Below are positions 9,901-17,995 of a DNA stretch of 36,612 nt, one piece after another (positions within the stretch are counted from its first letter, which is position 1; each line of letters opens with the position of its first letter). The position numbers and the translations under genes were made by a program. Under the pieces are notes generated by a model, which was not told the DNA's origin, did not search any database, and worked only from the letters and a program-made list of their open reading frames with translations. Source of the stretch: Planctomyces sp. (GTDB lineage Bacteria > Planctomycetota > Planctomycetia > Planctomycetales > Planctomycetaceae); assembly GCA_002702685.1 (NCBI GenBank), contig PABD01000229.1:1-36612 (forward strand), written 5' to 3'.

Positions 9901-12900
9901 CTGTTCAGCACGCGGGCCGCTTCCCGGTGGTAGTATTCGATATTGGAATTCCTGCCGGTGGGCTGGGGCGCGTGCTGCAGGATTTGCATCGCGATTTCAG
10001 CGGCGACCTCTTTGTCTTCGCTTTCGTAGCGTTGCATCAACTGATACAGAGAGTTGGTGTCGTTGCCTGCCGACTGACGCGAGCGTTTGAGCGTCGCGGC
10101 CGCCATCTCGTTCATCCCCAGCGATTTCAGCCGGTTGGCCAGCTCCATCTGTTCGTTGAAGCCGAGTCGCATCGTGAAGAGACGCTCCGCCGCCTCCCGT
10201 GCGCGCTGTTCGCGACCGACCTGCATGGCAAACTCGAGCGCGGCCGATTCGCGGCTCTGCAGTTCGCGGAGATTGTCCGGTTCAATGCGATCGAGTTCCT
10301 CGAGCGCCGCCTCATACTGATTCTGGCTAGCATACAACTTGATCAGTTGCTGGCGCATTTCGAAACTCGCCTCAGACTGACTCTCGATGCTGGCGGCAAG
10401 TTCGACTGCGGCTGCTTCCGGCTGGTTGTTCCACCAGTGAAACGCCGAAGCCAGCATGTGATAGAATGCCTGTTGTTCCTCGGGAGCGTCTGCGGCGCGC
10501 TCTTCGATTTTCGCCTGGAAGATCGCCTGCCGCTCCGGATTCGACCTCGCGTGGAAGTAGAAATTGTAGAAGGTCTGAATTGCTTCCGTATTGAGCAGGC
10601 TGGTGGGCATCGGATAGCGGATTTCCTGATGCGTCATATTGTTGATCTGCACCATCACCTGAATATGATAACTAACATTCATCTGACCGAACGGATTCGA
10701 CGACTGGCCGTGCATGTGAATCTGAGGCGGCGGGCTGGTCGACGAACCGGAGGCATACATATTCAGCGCGGTTTCGAACAGATGTATCAAATCCTCTTCC
10801 CGGTGTTCGGAGGAGAGGGCGTACTGCAACTGCGGTAACATCCGAGAAATATTGGGAAAAAAGCGAAGCCATTCACTGTTCCCGTCGCTCTTTTCCAGGT
10901 TCTCCATGTAGCGGTCGACCAGTTTGAACGCCTTGTCATAATTCTGGTTGCGAACTTCCATGCTGATCAGCGCGTAGATGTCCTGCGGTGTCGACGCCGA
11001 GGCGTACATCTTCTCGTATCGCTGCTGGGCCTCATCCTGGCGGCCGTGCCGGAGCAGTTGCATGATGACCTGCTGCTCCATGTAGGAGGACGAACCGGGC
11101 GAGCGGGTCTGCAGGTTGTCGACCGCCTTGAGGAAGACATCGAGTTGTTCGTCGGTCAACACGGGTTTGAGCGGTTCGGGCTTCGGCTTTCCGTTGAGTG
11201 ATCCGAATTCAATTTTTCCCGACGCGTCCGTAGCCAGGATCCGGGTTTCGTTCATTTCAATCGGCGAAATCGCCGAAATCTGGCTGGTACAGACAGTCGC
11301 AAACTCATACTCCGGTCGATCGATATACTGTGCGGCAAAATTGAAGATCTCTTCCGGCTTTTCGTTAAGCGCCCTGAGACAGAGCCGATTCCAGATCGCC
11401 TGGAAGTCGTTGGGTTCCTTGCTCCATTTCTCGTCCCATTTTTTGATGATCCCCTCGCGCTCTTCAGGGCGCGCGTTGTAATACAGCTCGGCGATAGCCG
11501 CCATCCGCATGTTGCCATAGCAGCCAAACTGCTGGCTGAGCGGTGAGTGCGAATGCCCGAAAGTTTGAGATATTCCGGTGTAAATCATCGCTGATCTGGG
11601 TGCCGGGTTTCTACTCTGTTTCCACTGCTGCGCGAGCTGATCGAAGAAGTTCCTTTGACGCGAGGCGAAACTCAACCGGCTGTACGATGTATGGTCCCGA
11701 TATTCTCCCGCGTTGCCACTCTGGGCGTACCGCTGCTTCATCTGTTCGATGTGTTTTTCCTGCCCGGAGGAGTAATCCAGATCCGGCAGGTCCAGTTCCG
11801 CGAAGGCTTTCATTTTCTCCCTGGCGGTGGCACTGTCATCCGCTTCGAGCAGCAGCAGAATCTCAATGAGCTTGAGCTCCCAGTCGTCCGGATACCGGGA
11901 AATCGCTTTCCGATTCACTTCGCGGGCGGCGCTGAATTGCTGACGCTGCACCAGTGACTCGAGCATCTTCATCAGTTCATCCGCGCCCGGATCGCCCGCC
12001 ATGATCTGGGAGACAACCCAATCGACCTGATCGATTTCGCCTGACTTCATTTTCATCTGGAGCAACCGGTTCTGGTTCCGCTCGCTCGGCGCGAGTTCCG
12101 CGAGTTGCTCCATGTACTTGAGCGCGCTCTCCGGTTCATTCTCCGATTCGGCAACGGAGATCAATTCTTCCAGAATCATCGGATCGGGCGCTTCGGCCTC
12201 GAGCATTTCCTCGAGGACCTGTCGCGCCTGCTGGAAGTTATTGGCACTTCGATAGACATACGCGATCACCATATTGAGTTCGCGTTGTCCCTCGCGTTCC
12301 CGTTGTTTCGACTTGAGCCGCTCGATGAGTTCCTCGAACTTGCCGGTTCGCTGATACAGGGACGACAACTGCCCGGCGACCTGCAACTGAGAGTCCAGGT
12401 CGTCCGCTTTGTCGAAGGCGTTCCAGTAGAGCTGGATGGCATCGTCGGTTCGATAATGTTTTGCGAGCGCCGCCGCGAGTGAAAAGAGCGTATCCTGATC
12501 ATTCGGGTTGAGCCGCACCGCCTTCCGCAGGCTTTTGAATCCCTCCTCCTCCCGTCCGAGATCGAAACAGAGATTCGAATAAAAGAGATACCCGTCCACG
12601 CTTCCGGGCGAGGTGGAGATCAGTTGATCCGCGTATTCCACGGCCTCATCCGGATGCCCCATCTGGAGTTCCAGTTGCGACAGGGCGCGGAGGTAGTCGG
12701 GTCGCGCCTTCCGGTCCATCTCCAGCATCCGCTTCTGAATCGCAATCGCCCCCGCGAGATCACCGACTGTCTCCGCAATGCGACCGGCCGTACTCAGCGT
12801 AGAGAGATTCACTTCTTCAAACGCGAGCGCTTCGCGAATCGAACCGTAAGCACTGTCGATGGCTCCGTTCGCCTCATGGAAGAGCGCCAGCCGCGCCCAT

Positions 12901-14738
12901 TTATCCGCTGACTGATTTGCCTGGTCTGTCAGCTCCTGTTCCAGTTCCCTGATCTTGTCCCCGAGTGTCTCCGCAACCTGGAATACCTGGATTCGCTCGC
13001 GCAGGATGTTGTGCCGCTCTTCGTCGTTTTCCGCGAGGGGAATCGCCTTGTCGAGTTGATCGAGCGCGGCATCGACATCTTCTTCCTCGATCAACATCCG
13101 CGCGTAATTGATCCGGTCGGCATACTCGACATCGTTTTCGCACGCCTCTTTCATATAGGCGAGCCCTTCTTCGGAATACCCGAAACCTCGGAGCACTTCC
13201 GCCAGGCGAATCAGGTTGCGCGTGGTGTGGTTGTCACCGGCGATCAGTTCTTTCCAGGTAGCGAGAGCCTCTTCCTTGCGTTCAAGTCGATGGTAGTACT
13301 CGCCGAGGTATTCCCGATACTGGGCGTTGTCGGGGGCAAGTGCGATCGCTTTCTGGTAGAGTTCGATCGCTTCGTCTTCCATCTCGGCTTCGCGAAACCA
13401 GTCCGCCACCTGCGAAACAATGACCGGGTCGTCCCCGCGTTCATCCAGCAACTGCTTCCAGACCTTCGCCGCCGCTGCCTGCCGTTCTTCTTTTTCCCGT
13501 TTCCGATCGAGCACAATCAGCAATCCCCAATCCCGCAATGTTTCGGGATTATCGGGTTCGATTTCATTCAATTTCTCGTATTCTTTGATCGCCGCGTCGT
13601 TGTCGCGTGTCTGGATCAACTGGGTGATCAGCCGGTTTCGTAAATCGGTATCGGATGGCGCGAGTTCGATTGCTTTCCGCAACAACTCTTCCGACTCGTC
13701 CTCGCGATCCTGCTGGAACAGCACGTCGCTCATCCGCGCCATCGCGTCGACATCGCGCGGGTTGCTCTCGAGCCATTTCTTGTAGTAGGCCGTCAGTCCC
13801 GCTTCATCATCGTTCTTGAGGAAGGTCCCTTCGATGTTGTCGCGCACCTGCCGGTACAGCCAACTCGTCGGATTGAGGTTACTCATCAGCGATTCAAACT
13901 GGGCGAGTGCGTCTTCCCGTTTCCCGAGTTTCAACTGCATCTCCGCGACCTTCATTCCGTAATTCACGCGGCGGTAGTCGTCGGTCGTTTCCTTTTCCAT
14001 CTGCTGATAACGTTTAAGGGCCTCTTCGTAAGCAGCCTCTTCAACCAGTGTGATGGCAATCTGCTCCTGCACGCGCTGGCTGTTCGGAAACTTTTCGTCC
14101 AGACGCTCCCAGACTTCGAGTGCTTTTTCCGGCTGTTGATTTCGCTGATAGACTTTCCCCAGTGATTGATAAACATCAAGCAATTCATTCGGAGCGGGCT
14201 CCCGTTCGACGGCGCGTTCGAATGCTGCAATAGCCGGCTGAGTCAGCCCCGTCAGCAGATACGTCTGTCCGAGGTAATACGAAACGGAAGCATCTTCGGT
14301 GAGTAAGGCTTCCGCTTTTTCGTAGGCATCGATCGCTTTGCCTTCTTCCCCCCGCTGCGCCTGAATCATTCCGAGAATTTTCCAGGCGGCCCCGTCGTCC
14401 GGATTCTCTTTGACCTTGTCCTGGTAGGCGTTGACGAACTGATCGAGTTTCCCCTGCTCGACATACATCGAATACAGGCGATCAAACGCTGTCCCCTTCG
14501 CCGGATTCCCTTCGAGGATCATCTGATACCGTTTCAGGATCAGCTCCTGTCGTTGCTCTTCTTCCGAGAGTTCCGACTCTTCCACTCCGTCTTCCTGCGC
14601 GAAAACACTCTTGCCACTGGAAGTGAATTGTTCCACAATCGGGGATAAGGTCAACAATGCGACCGTGACGCAAACGAAGGAAGAAAAAGCTGGCAGGCGG
14701 GAGAACGACTTACGAATCAGGCGATTCAAAACGGGCAT
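3915..14738 (-). CDS. Giant exported TPR-repeat protein with tandem DUF1583-like beta-sandwich domains
   Basis: A 3607-residue protein. Residues 1-47 form a signal peptide: basic start (NRLIRK), hydrophobic core (FVCVTVALLTL) and probable cleavage at VFA-QE. From about residue 75 to 2860 there are mostly amphipathic helix pairs of TPR type, for example ILGMIQAQRGEEGKAIDAYE near 120-140. From about 2945 to 3350 come two beta-rich LamG-like domains, each ending in a matching motif: YFRNFKLEGD near 3120 and VRNVELTGDW near 3345. I read these as the planctomycete DUF1581/DUF1583 type. A final helical segment runs to the C terminus. It is probably periplasmic or surface-exposed and involved in protein-protein scaffolding. 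The ATG start has AAAAGGA upstream. The gene is divergent from the MoxR/VWA operon, suggesting joint function. No frameshift is seen over 10.8 kb. Confidence 0.85.
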   Translation of the reverse strand: MPVLNRLIRKSFSRLPAFSSFVCVTVALLTLSPIVEQFTSSGKSVFAQEDGVEESELSEEEQRQELILKRYQMILEGNPAKGTAFDRLYSMYVEQGKLDQFVNAYQDKVKENPDDGAAWKILGMIQAQRGEEGKAIDAYEKAEALLTEDASVSYYLGQTYLLTGLTQPAIAAFERAVEREPAPNELLDVYQSLGKVYQRNQQPEKALEVWERLDEKFPNSQRVQEQIAITLVEEAAYEEALKRYQQMEKETTDDYRRVNYGMKVAEMQLKLGKREDALAQFESLMSNLNPTSWLYRQVRDNIEGTFLKNDDEAGLTAYYKKWLESNPRDVDAMARMSDVLFQQDREDESEELLRKAIELAPSDTDLRNRLITQLIQTRDNDAAIKEYEKLNEIEPDNPETLRDWGLLIVLDRKREKEERQAAAAKVWKQLLDERGDDPVIVSQVADWFREAEMEDEAIELYQKAIALAPDNAQYREYLGEYYHRLERKEEALATWKELIAGDNHTTRNLIRLAEVLRGFGYSEEGLAYMKEACENDVEYADRINYARMLIEEEDVDAALDQLDKAIPLAENDEERHNILRERIQVFQVAETLGDKIRELEQELTDQANQSADKWARLALFHEANGAIDSAYGSIREALAFEEVNLSTLSTAGRIAETVGDLAGAIAIQKRMLEMDRKARPDYLRALSQLELQMGHPDEAVEYADQLISTSPGSVDGYLFYSNLCFDLGREEEGFKSLRKAVRLNPNDQDTLFSLAAALAKHYRTDDAIQLYWNAFDKADDLDSQLQVAGQLSSLYQRTGKFEELIERLKSKQREREGQRELNMVIAYVYRSANNFQQARQVLEEMLEAEAPDPMILEELISVAESENEPESALKYMEQLAELAPSERNQNRLLQMKMKSGEIDQVDWVVSQIMAGDPGADELMKMLESLVQRQQFSAAREVNRKAISRYPDDWELKLIEILLLLEADDSATAREKMKAFAELDLPDLDYSSGQEKHIEQMKQRYAQSGNAGEYRDHTSYSRLSFASRQRNFFDQLAQQWKQSRNPAPRSAMIYTGISQTFGHSHSPLSQQFGCYGNMRMAAIAELYYNARPEEREGIIKKWDEKWSKEPNDFQAIWNRLCLRALNEKPEEIFNFAAQYIDRPEYEFATVCTSQISAISPIEMNETRILATDASGKIEFGSLNGKPKPEPLKPVLTDEQLDVFLKAVDNLQTRSPGSSSYMEQQVIMQLLRHGRQDEAQQRYEKMYASASTPQDIYALISMEVRNQNYDKAFKLVDRYMENLEKSDGNSEWLRFFPNISRMLPQLQYALSSEHREEDLIHLFETALNMYASGSSTSPPPQIHMHGQSSNPFGQMNVSYHIQVMVQINNMTHQEIRYPMPTSLLNTEAIQTFYNFYFHARSNPERQAIFQAKIEERAADAPEEQQAFYHMLASAFHWWNNQPEAAAVELAASIESQSEASFEMRQQLIKLYASQNQYEAALEELDRIEPDNLRELQSRESAALEFAMQVGREQRAREAAERLFTMRLGFNEQMELANRLKSLGMNEMAAATLKRSRQSAGNDTNSLYQLMQRYESEDKEVAAEIAMQILQHAPQPTGRNSNIEYYHREAARVLNSVNRLGPLIEETEAKLEASPKSVEIMERLVVYLDAANQRNRVLELQEKILELKPMTAEELARRAGSLSDSGQYAKSIELFEKLLDQDTEVAGNYFYKLGRAYSETGQLKQLVDKLETLDLSKLQMYHFSNLFQHFRDNNPNQNNPHVDQAIRLFELCWKHYEHDRLSLVSNVAGSLGSNSDELWQDRRMKKYLQEVFLPPPKEDRSRAASDIQRISFQFFGSEGKVTTLYSMLLDSFDSKEEMSEFREKIAPGVEEQERWSLGRLLLTMLDIKLAKEKLTYESVLEMLRQHHPEIPEQGELALAYVCEDYPRFENAAIAIYEQVIASRQQPNGSSFQFRPESRLLQLYLKHGEREKGVNLLVEELNRPIENNSNADYQASREIRQLSDIAEQFRELNLHFEAWLLNQRILLDTVKLERAKRYLGSTFASRLSDQQAELLKLIDADQVRETLKSDYVNKVAGSGSQQFPVPAAQILDTRLADSESMEITNPFLDQLRGLLHPADVPEKENSAAREMSPEQQQEQVAAAKKLITVFDQHLQERAAESPEDAVWSLAILTLHTLDEEFTADPAQVERINTFLNEVVLPKPVTAEKEQGEEEKPTATELSTVEQVTLFEEQRLNLLFSSWLIARELWRQEEEASQKLGDQLSESVLNGVRGDSALSGVRASRRVNWLMGLLRDRGREYLRRGNKAAAAKDWRELLELLLKQEDEIHLTGVEGTGVNSSSGFKGNITLYLNNNSTLTASQVKALTRKTTSNPIAPPTEVETDEPKPISFRRLQKVLSLASMVAEEGMPELSLEAVSRALEHGIPPYAGEATLYAGSPGWSGREQLGRMSESMLFTELLALEELWRKNDVPLERIFDLYAEIVFPESDPQELRVCELVPMRISNTSEVVNRNYNPLKVDSAFSLQPEGQHEEHGHAPVKATSPAAQNVKPDFVVTNLVQEMMLLALEANQPEKFTELLRTHAEVEQIEMPIQSALLELALVREEFDKVEDQLATVAGLFDEKHAPEQIARLCSVLAILIEADRMFEQVLPVYEAAIGNVDNQYSPEPASSALVVLGLHHAQETEIPELLATFDKLIGHQPQAGQNQYIKPTTQVYPQSYQVDPKVAVLYETILKHTDIDTSVECLRRYYDACNGQLQGLEGQLTRLYYKLKQLPAAERYELLHGFVFPEESPGRQIRQYAEYMPADFPPGRFMKSEDESETGGVTINRNLSNVFDTTLLLWNTAEEIGKQDELLEELKLKKPVQNELSVLQYLLEVQAESKNKSQRLKMLTAEAEQMLIGQRQSLTPDMMAIGEDAMNDPELREEASNLIDVFSRSSRIRSYSYREKIIRSNAFQWQLQRQSLPGYQQSTATALPNWVTTTQYHFWPKLEGAFDAAWFGQSEYIKHENSSGDSLLLFKYPIQGDFVFSMESLNDRWSEGHITYGGLTYQLEMPSRGEIWGMGRQGSAIIAYDSLAVGEFNEFKLKVTPDNVRMFMNDVEFSSEDNPPESSPWIGLFSEDAVRSYFRNFKLEGDITIPDEVALVGEQGLRGWVGSWLKEGVENVVPLYKPQNASDQYVPGGTAASESTPSEIWVNQKGVLLGRKTDGNLSHPTTQSYLYYYRPLLDKDVVRCEFYYERGQVEAHPTLGRLAFLLAPEGVQLHWIIREDEPHWSGLTLDNRVALKEDEQLVEQIPLKEGEWNQLQLEYRDGSVHLTLNDTPIVKFVNEQADIPHFGLFHFKDQTELRVRNVELTGDWPESLTAREIVAMMNTFGNRAVPLKSTDETVTPVASLVPEEIVYDSVDMVLEKGRLLDPESAYEYLRNWVLPNQEHHTFRLYPSTVVVGETAEAAAGEPAPIQYLDAPVFDLLERAKMTGKLDELINEAKSLAMETPNQKISQTGFLILAELASGHTEAVDQLLPQFREELKLVTEPQFFWNQWSGLVVYNALKEEGAYAASLEPLREAIDAPGGPTGHSDFVSMRNPQPWRSARDYLFNDVAPAKEKMEKEVVPRP

Positions 14739-15771
14739 CAGGGTTCCGTCCTTTTCGTAGTTCAGAGAATCTCATTGCGGGAGCAGGAGTGGAGCGATCA
14801 GAAATCGAGAGCCGACACAGGAAACAGTCGCATCAATATGACATAGGACGCGTTTACGACTGAAATCGTTCCCGCAGTCTCCATTCTATCACGATCCGCA
14901 ACCCGGCATGGGGAAATATCACGGCGGTTCCGGGAAAGAACCTTCGAGTGAAGCCCCCCGAAAGCAGAACCGTCGTCCGCTGAAGCGGACCGTTCTTAAC
15001 CGTGTATCTGGTTGAGCATGTGTGTTCCGCGAGTGTGCTCCAGAACCGTCCACGGGTTCCGATCTGATTCCCAGCGGATATGAATTCATCAGGCATAGGC
15101 CTGAACTGGGGAGGGCCCCGTTCATTCTCGGATTCCCCTTGAGAATTGTCCACCAGCGATTGCTAATTTTGACACAACTTCGACAAAAAGTGACTCGCGA
15201 AAAAAGCAGTGACATTGACTCTCCCTCCCCCATACGACATAAAGGAGAAAGCTCTGTTCGCGCCGGTCGATTTCAGTGTGGGAAGCCGTGTCACTGACGG
15301 TCTCTGGTGCAGAAATCATCTTTCGATGACCAGAGTCTCCATTCCAAGCGCCCTTCTCCCGACGACGATGACCTTAACAATTTTCCCCGTCCGGGAACTT
15401 TTTAACGCTACTGCTCGTCACATTCACTCATCCGGAATGTTCTTAACGGAAGAACGTTCCACTGCGCGGCAGTCGTGCAGCTATTACTCGTCTGTTGACC
15501 CTGTCAGTTAACAGCATCCTGAAACGTTCCCGAATGTTTCGCCTTCGCTGTCGTATTGCTGCGCGTTATCCGTCTTTCCTGTTTCTGTCACCCTTTCGAG
15601 CGATGCCTTTCTGCGGGTATTCTGAAGTCATCCACTTCCCGTTCGAGTTCCGGGTTAACCGACAGAAACATCCCGACGACCACCACTCCTGTCCCGCCCC
15701 TCGATGGAATTGATTTCCAGCAAATTGATTTCGGGACAAGCAGACTGGATATGCAAACTGGAGAAGCCCCT
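14739..15771. promoter_or_regulatory. One-kilobase divergent promoter and leader region
   Basis: The region lies between the giant TPR gene (-) and moxR (+), and open frames in it lack recognisable motifs. It should hold both promoters, though I see no clear -35/-10 pair. Structured elements are present. GTCCGCT-GA-AGCGGAC (14975-14990) is a perfect hairpin about 240 bases before the giant gene. GGAATGTTCTT (15434-15444) pairs with AAGAACGTTCC (15450-15460). A similar GAAACGTTC-CC-GAATGTTTC lies near 15524-15543. The last two share a GAAYGTTC core on the moxR side and could be operators or leader hairpins. Confidence 0.45.
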
Positions 15772-16809
15772 ATGAGTGAATCGACAGCGTCCCTCCCAAC
15801 TCCTTCCGATGAAGTCCGACAACAGCTCGACGACTTCCGCGGCGACTTCAGCCGTCTGATGCAGGAAGTCTCCAAGGTCATCGTCGGACACGAAGACATC
15901 GTCGAAGGGACCATCATGGCCCTGATCGCCGGTGGCCATGTCCTGCTGGAGGGGGTCCCCGGCCTCGGAAAAACATTACTGGTCCGGACATTGGCCGATG
16001 CGCTGCACCTGCAATTCAGTCGCGTGCAATTCACTCCCGACCTGATGCCGGCCGACCTGATCGGTACGAACGTGGTTATGGAAACACCCGATGGACGTCG
16101 TCAATTCGATTTCCAGAAAGGGCCTGTCTTCTCGAACATCGTCCTCGCTGACGAAATTAACCGGGCCACACCTAAAACGCAGTCGGCCCTGCTCGAATCG
16201 ATGCAGGAGAACTCGGTGACGGTTGCGGGCACGACGCACAAACTGCCGCAACCCTTCCTTGTCCTGGCGACACAGAACCCGCTCGAAATGGAAGGAACCT
16301 ACCCCCTGCCGGAAGCGCAGCTCGACCGTTTCTTTCAGAAACTGCTCGTCCCCTTCCCCACATCCGCGGAAATCGCCGAGATCCTGCAACGGACCACCGA
16401 AGTCAACACCCCCGTCGCCGAGGCCGTACTCGCAGGCGATCGCATCCTGCAGATGCGGGCGCTCGCCCGGCAGATTCCGATTGCCGACGAAGTTCGTCAA
16501 TACGCGATCAACTTGGTCCTCGCCACCCACCCCGATCAGGAGTACGCCACGGAGATGGTTCGCCGCTATGTGCGATATGGTTCCAGCCCGCGGGGAGCAC
16601 AGGCCCTCATTCTCGGCGCCAAGATTCGCGCGATTCTAGACAGCCGCTTTCACGTCTCACGCGACGACATCAAGTCCGTCGCGCATGCCACGCTTCGTCA
16701 CCGCATGATTCTGAACTTCGAAGGTCAAGCGGAAAACGTAAAGGCGGATGATGTCATCGACAACATGCTCGTCTCGCTCGGAAAAGAAAAAGCGATGGTC
16801 GCTTCCTGA
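15772..16809 (+). CDS. moxR: MoxR-family AAA+ ATPase
   Basis: A 345-residue cytoplasmic ATPase. Walker A is GVPGLGKT (about residues 61-68) and Walker B is VLADEINR (Asp near 127). The family-specific ATQNPLEMEGTYPLPEAQLD with its downstream DRF follows, and SSPRGAQALILGAK (near 265-278) marks the C-terminal lid. MoxR ATPases act as chaperone-like machines, usually paired with VWA proteins. The ATG at 15772 has GGAGA seven bases upstream. A longer in-frame extension to 15556 is not protein-like and lacks a ribosome site, so I reject it. This is the first gene of a five-gene + strand operon; the gap to the DUF58 gene is 72 bases. Confidence 0.93.
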   Translation: MSESTASLPTPSDEVRQQLDDFRGDFSRLMQEVSKVIVGHEDIVEGTIMALIAGGHVLLEGVPGLGKTLLVRTLADALHLQFSRVQFTPDLMPADLIGTNVVMETPDGRRQFDFQKGPVFSNIVLADEINRATPKTQSALLESMQENSVTVAGTTHKLPQPFLVLATQNPLEMEGTYPLPEAQLDRFFQKLLVPFPTSAEIAEILQRTTEVNTPVAEAVLAGDRILQMRALARQIPIADEVRQYAINLVLATHPDQEYATEMVRRYVRYGSSPRGAQALILGAKIRAILDSRFHVSRDDIKSVAHATLRHRMILNFEGQAENVKADDVIDNMLVSLGKEKAMVAS

Positions 16810-16881
16810 CCGCCAGGTCAAGATGGTGACTGTTCGCTTACTCCCTGTTACTTCCCCCGTTACTGGTGAGCCCCGCAGACG

Positions 16882-17763
16882 ATGCCCCTGTTCGATACCG
16901 ACTTTCTCAAAAAGCTCGAATACCTCGCGATCGTGTCCCGGCGTGTTTTTCGCGGCCAGCTTCTGGCGCAGCAACGCACCCGCCAACTCGGTACGGGGAT
17001 CGAGTTCGCCGACCACCGGGACTACACCCCGGGCGACGACTTCCGGCATATCGACTGGTCTCTGTACGCGCGGCACGACGAACTGCTGCTCAAGCGGTTC
17101 CAGGAAGAGGAAGACCTGCATCTCTACCTGATGCTCGATTGCTCTCCCAGTATGGGGTTCGGGAGACCGCCGAAATTCAATCTGGCCCGCCAGATGACGG
17201 CGGCTCTCGGGTATATGGCGCTCTCCAATCTCGACCGGATCGCCGTCATCGGGTTTGCCGACGGGATCCTCGCCGATTATCCGCTGACGCGCGGTAAAGC
17301 GCAGATCCTCGGGCTGATGCGTTTCCTCGATAACCTGTACCCGGCCGGTCACGACACCAGCCTCGCGTCGATGGTCAAAGCCTTCGTGCAACGACAACAG
17401 CGTCGTGGCGTGGTGATTGTGATCAGCGATCTCTTCGATCCGCATGGATTTGAAGAGGGGCTAAACATCCTAAGGCACCATCAGTACGAACCGCATGTTC
17501 TGCAACTCTTCGATGCCAAAGAGGCTGATCCCCCCCTGCGTGGTGAACTCGAATTGCTCGACATGGAAACAAACCAGGTCAACAAAGTGACCATCACCGA
17601 GCGGGGATTGAAACAATACAAGAAGTTGTACGCGGAATTCATGGAACGAGTCCAACGTTACTGCCGTCAATACGGTATGGGCTGCACAGTCTCCCCCGCC
17701 GACGTCCCCTTCGACGAACTCATCCTCCGCATGCTGAGAGAATCGAACATCGTTCGTAACTGA
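16882..17763 (+). CDS. DUF58-family protein (VWA-like)
   Basis: A 293-residue soluble protein. The DUF58 signature is clear: RQLGTGIEFADHRDYTPGDD followed by FRHIDWSLYAR (about residues 34-64). A VWA-like fold follows, with the metal-site motif LDCSPSM (DxSxS, about 85-91), then a Rossmann-like strand RRGVVIVISDLFD near 170-185. DUF58 proteins are standard partners of MoxR ATPases and membrane VWA proteins. This one has no transmembrane segment, so it probably bridges the ATPase and membrane proteins in the cytoplasm. The start has only a weak GGTGAG upstream. The next gene begins 232 bases later, after an inverted-repeat element. Confidence 0.9.
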   Translation: MPLFDTDFLKKLEYLAIVSRRVFRGQLLAQQRTRQLGTGIEFADHRDYTPGDDFRHIDWSLYARHDELLLKRFQEEEDLHLYLMLDCSPSMGFGRPPKFNLARQMTAALGYMALSNLDRIAVIGFADGILADYPLTRGKAQILGLMRFLDNLYPAGHDTSLASMVKAFVQRQQRRGVVIVISDLFDPHGFEEGLNILRHHQYEPHVLQLFDAKEADPPLRGELELLDMETNQVNKVTITERGLKQYKKLYAEFMERVQRYCRQYGMGCTVSPADVPFDELILRMLRESNIVRN

Positions 17764-17771
17764 GCTTTTTA

Positions 17772-17968
17772 ACCACAAAGACACGAAACAACACGAAATT
17801 TCAGAAAAGGTTGGCACGGTAAGAGAATCGCATTCCAATTGGATAACGGGAGTTTCTCTGAACAGATTTCAGTTCAAAGACGACTCTTAACGTAAAAAGG
17901 TAAGTATGCCGGCGGTACGCATTCGATGAATGCATGCCTTTTTCGTGTTGTTTCGTGTATTTCGTGGT
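17772..17968. repeat. 197-bp element bounded by inverted TTTCGTG repeats (family C)
   Basis: The left arm (17772-17798) contains ACACGAAACAACACGAAA. The right arm (17941-17968) contains its exact reverse complement over 18 bases, then continues with one mismatch and one indel to the end of the arm. The interior has no open frame; it includes the palindrome GCATTCGATGAATGC. It lies between two genes of an operon, so its RNA could fold into a long hairpin within the mRNA. It may be a small non-autonomous element or a structural repeat. Confidence 0.7.
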
Positions 17969-17995
17969 CTCCAAAACAATTAACCCCTGGATCCC

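Noticed and set aside
15556-15771. N-terminal extension of MoxR by 72 codons
   Set aside because: The extra sequence is not protein-like, and a ribosome site is present only before the ATG at 15772.
17772-17968. CRISPR-like array from the repeated CACGAAA units
   Set aside because: There are only two or three short units in each arm, arranged as an inverted pair, with no regular spacers and no cas gene in the window.
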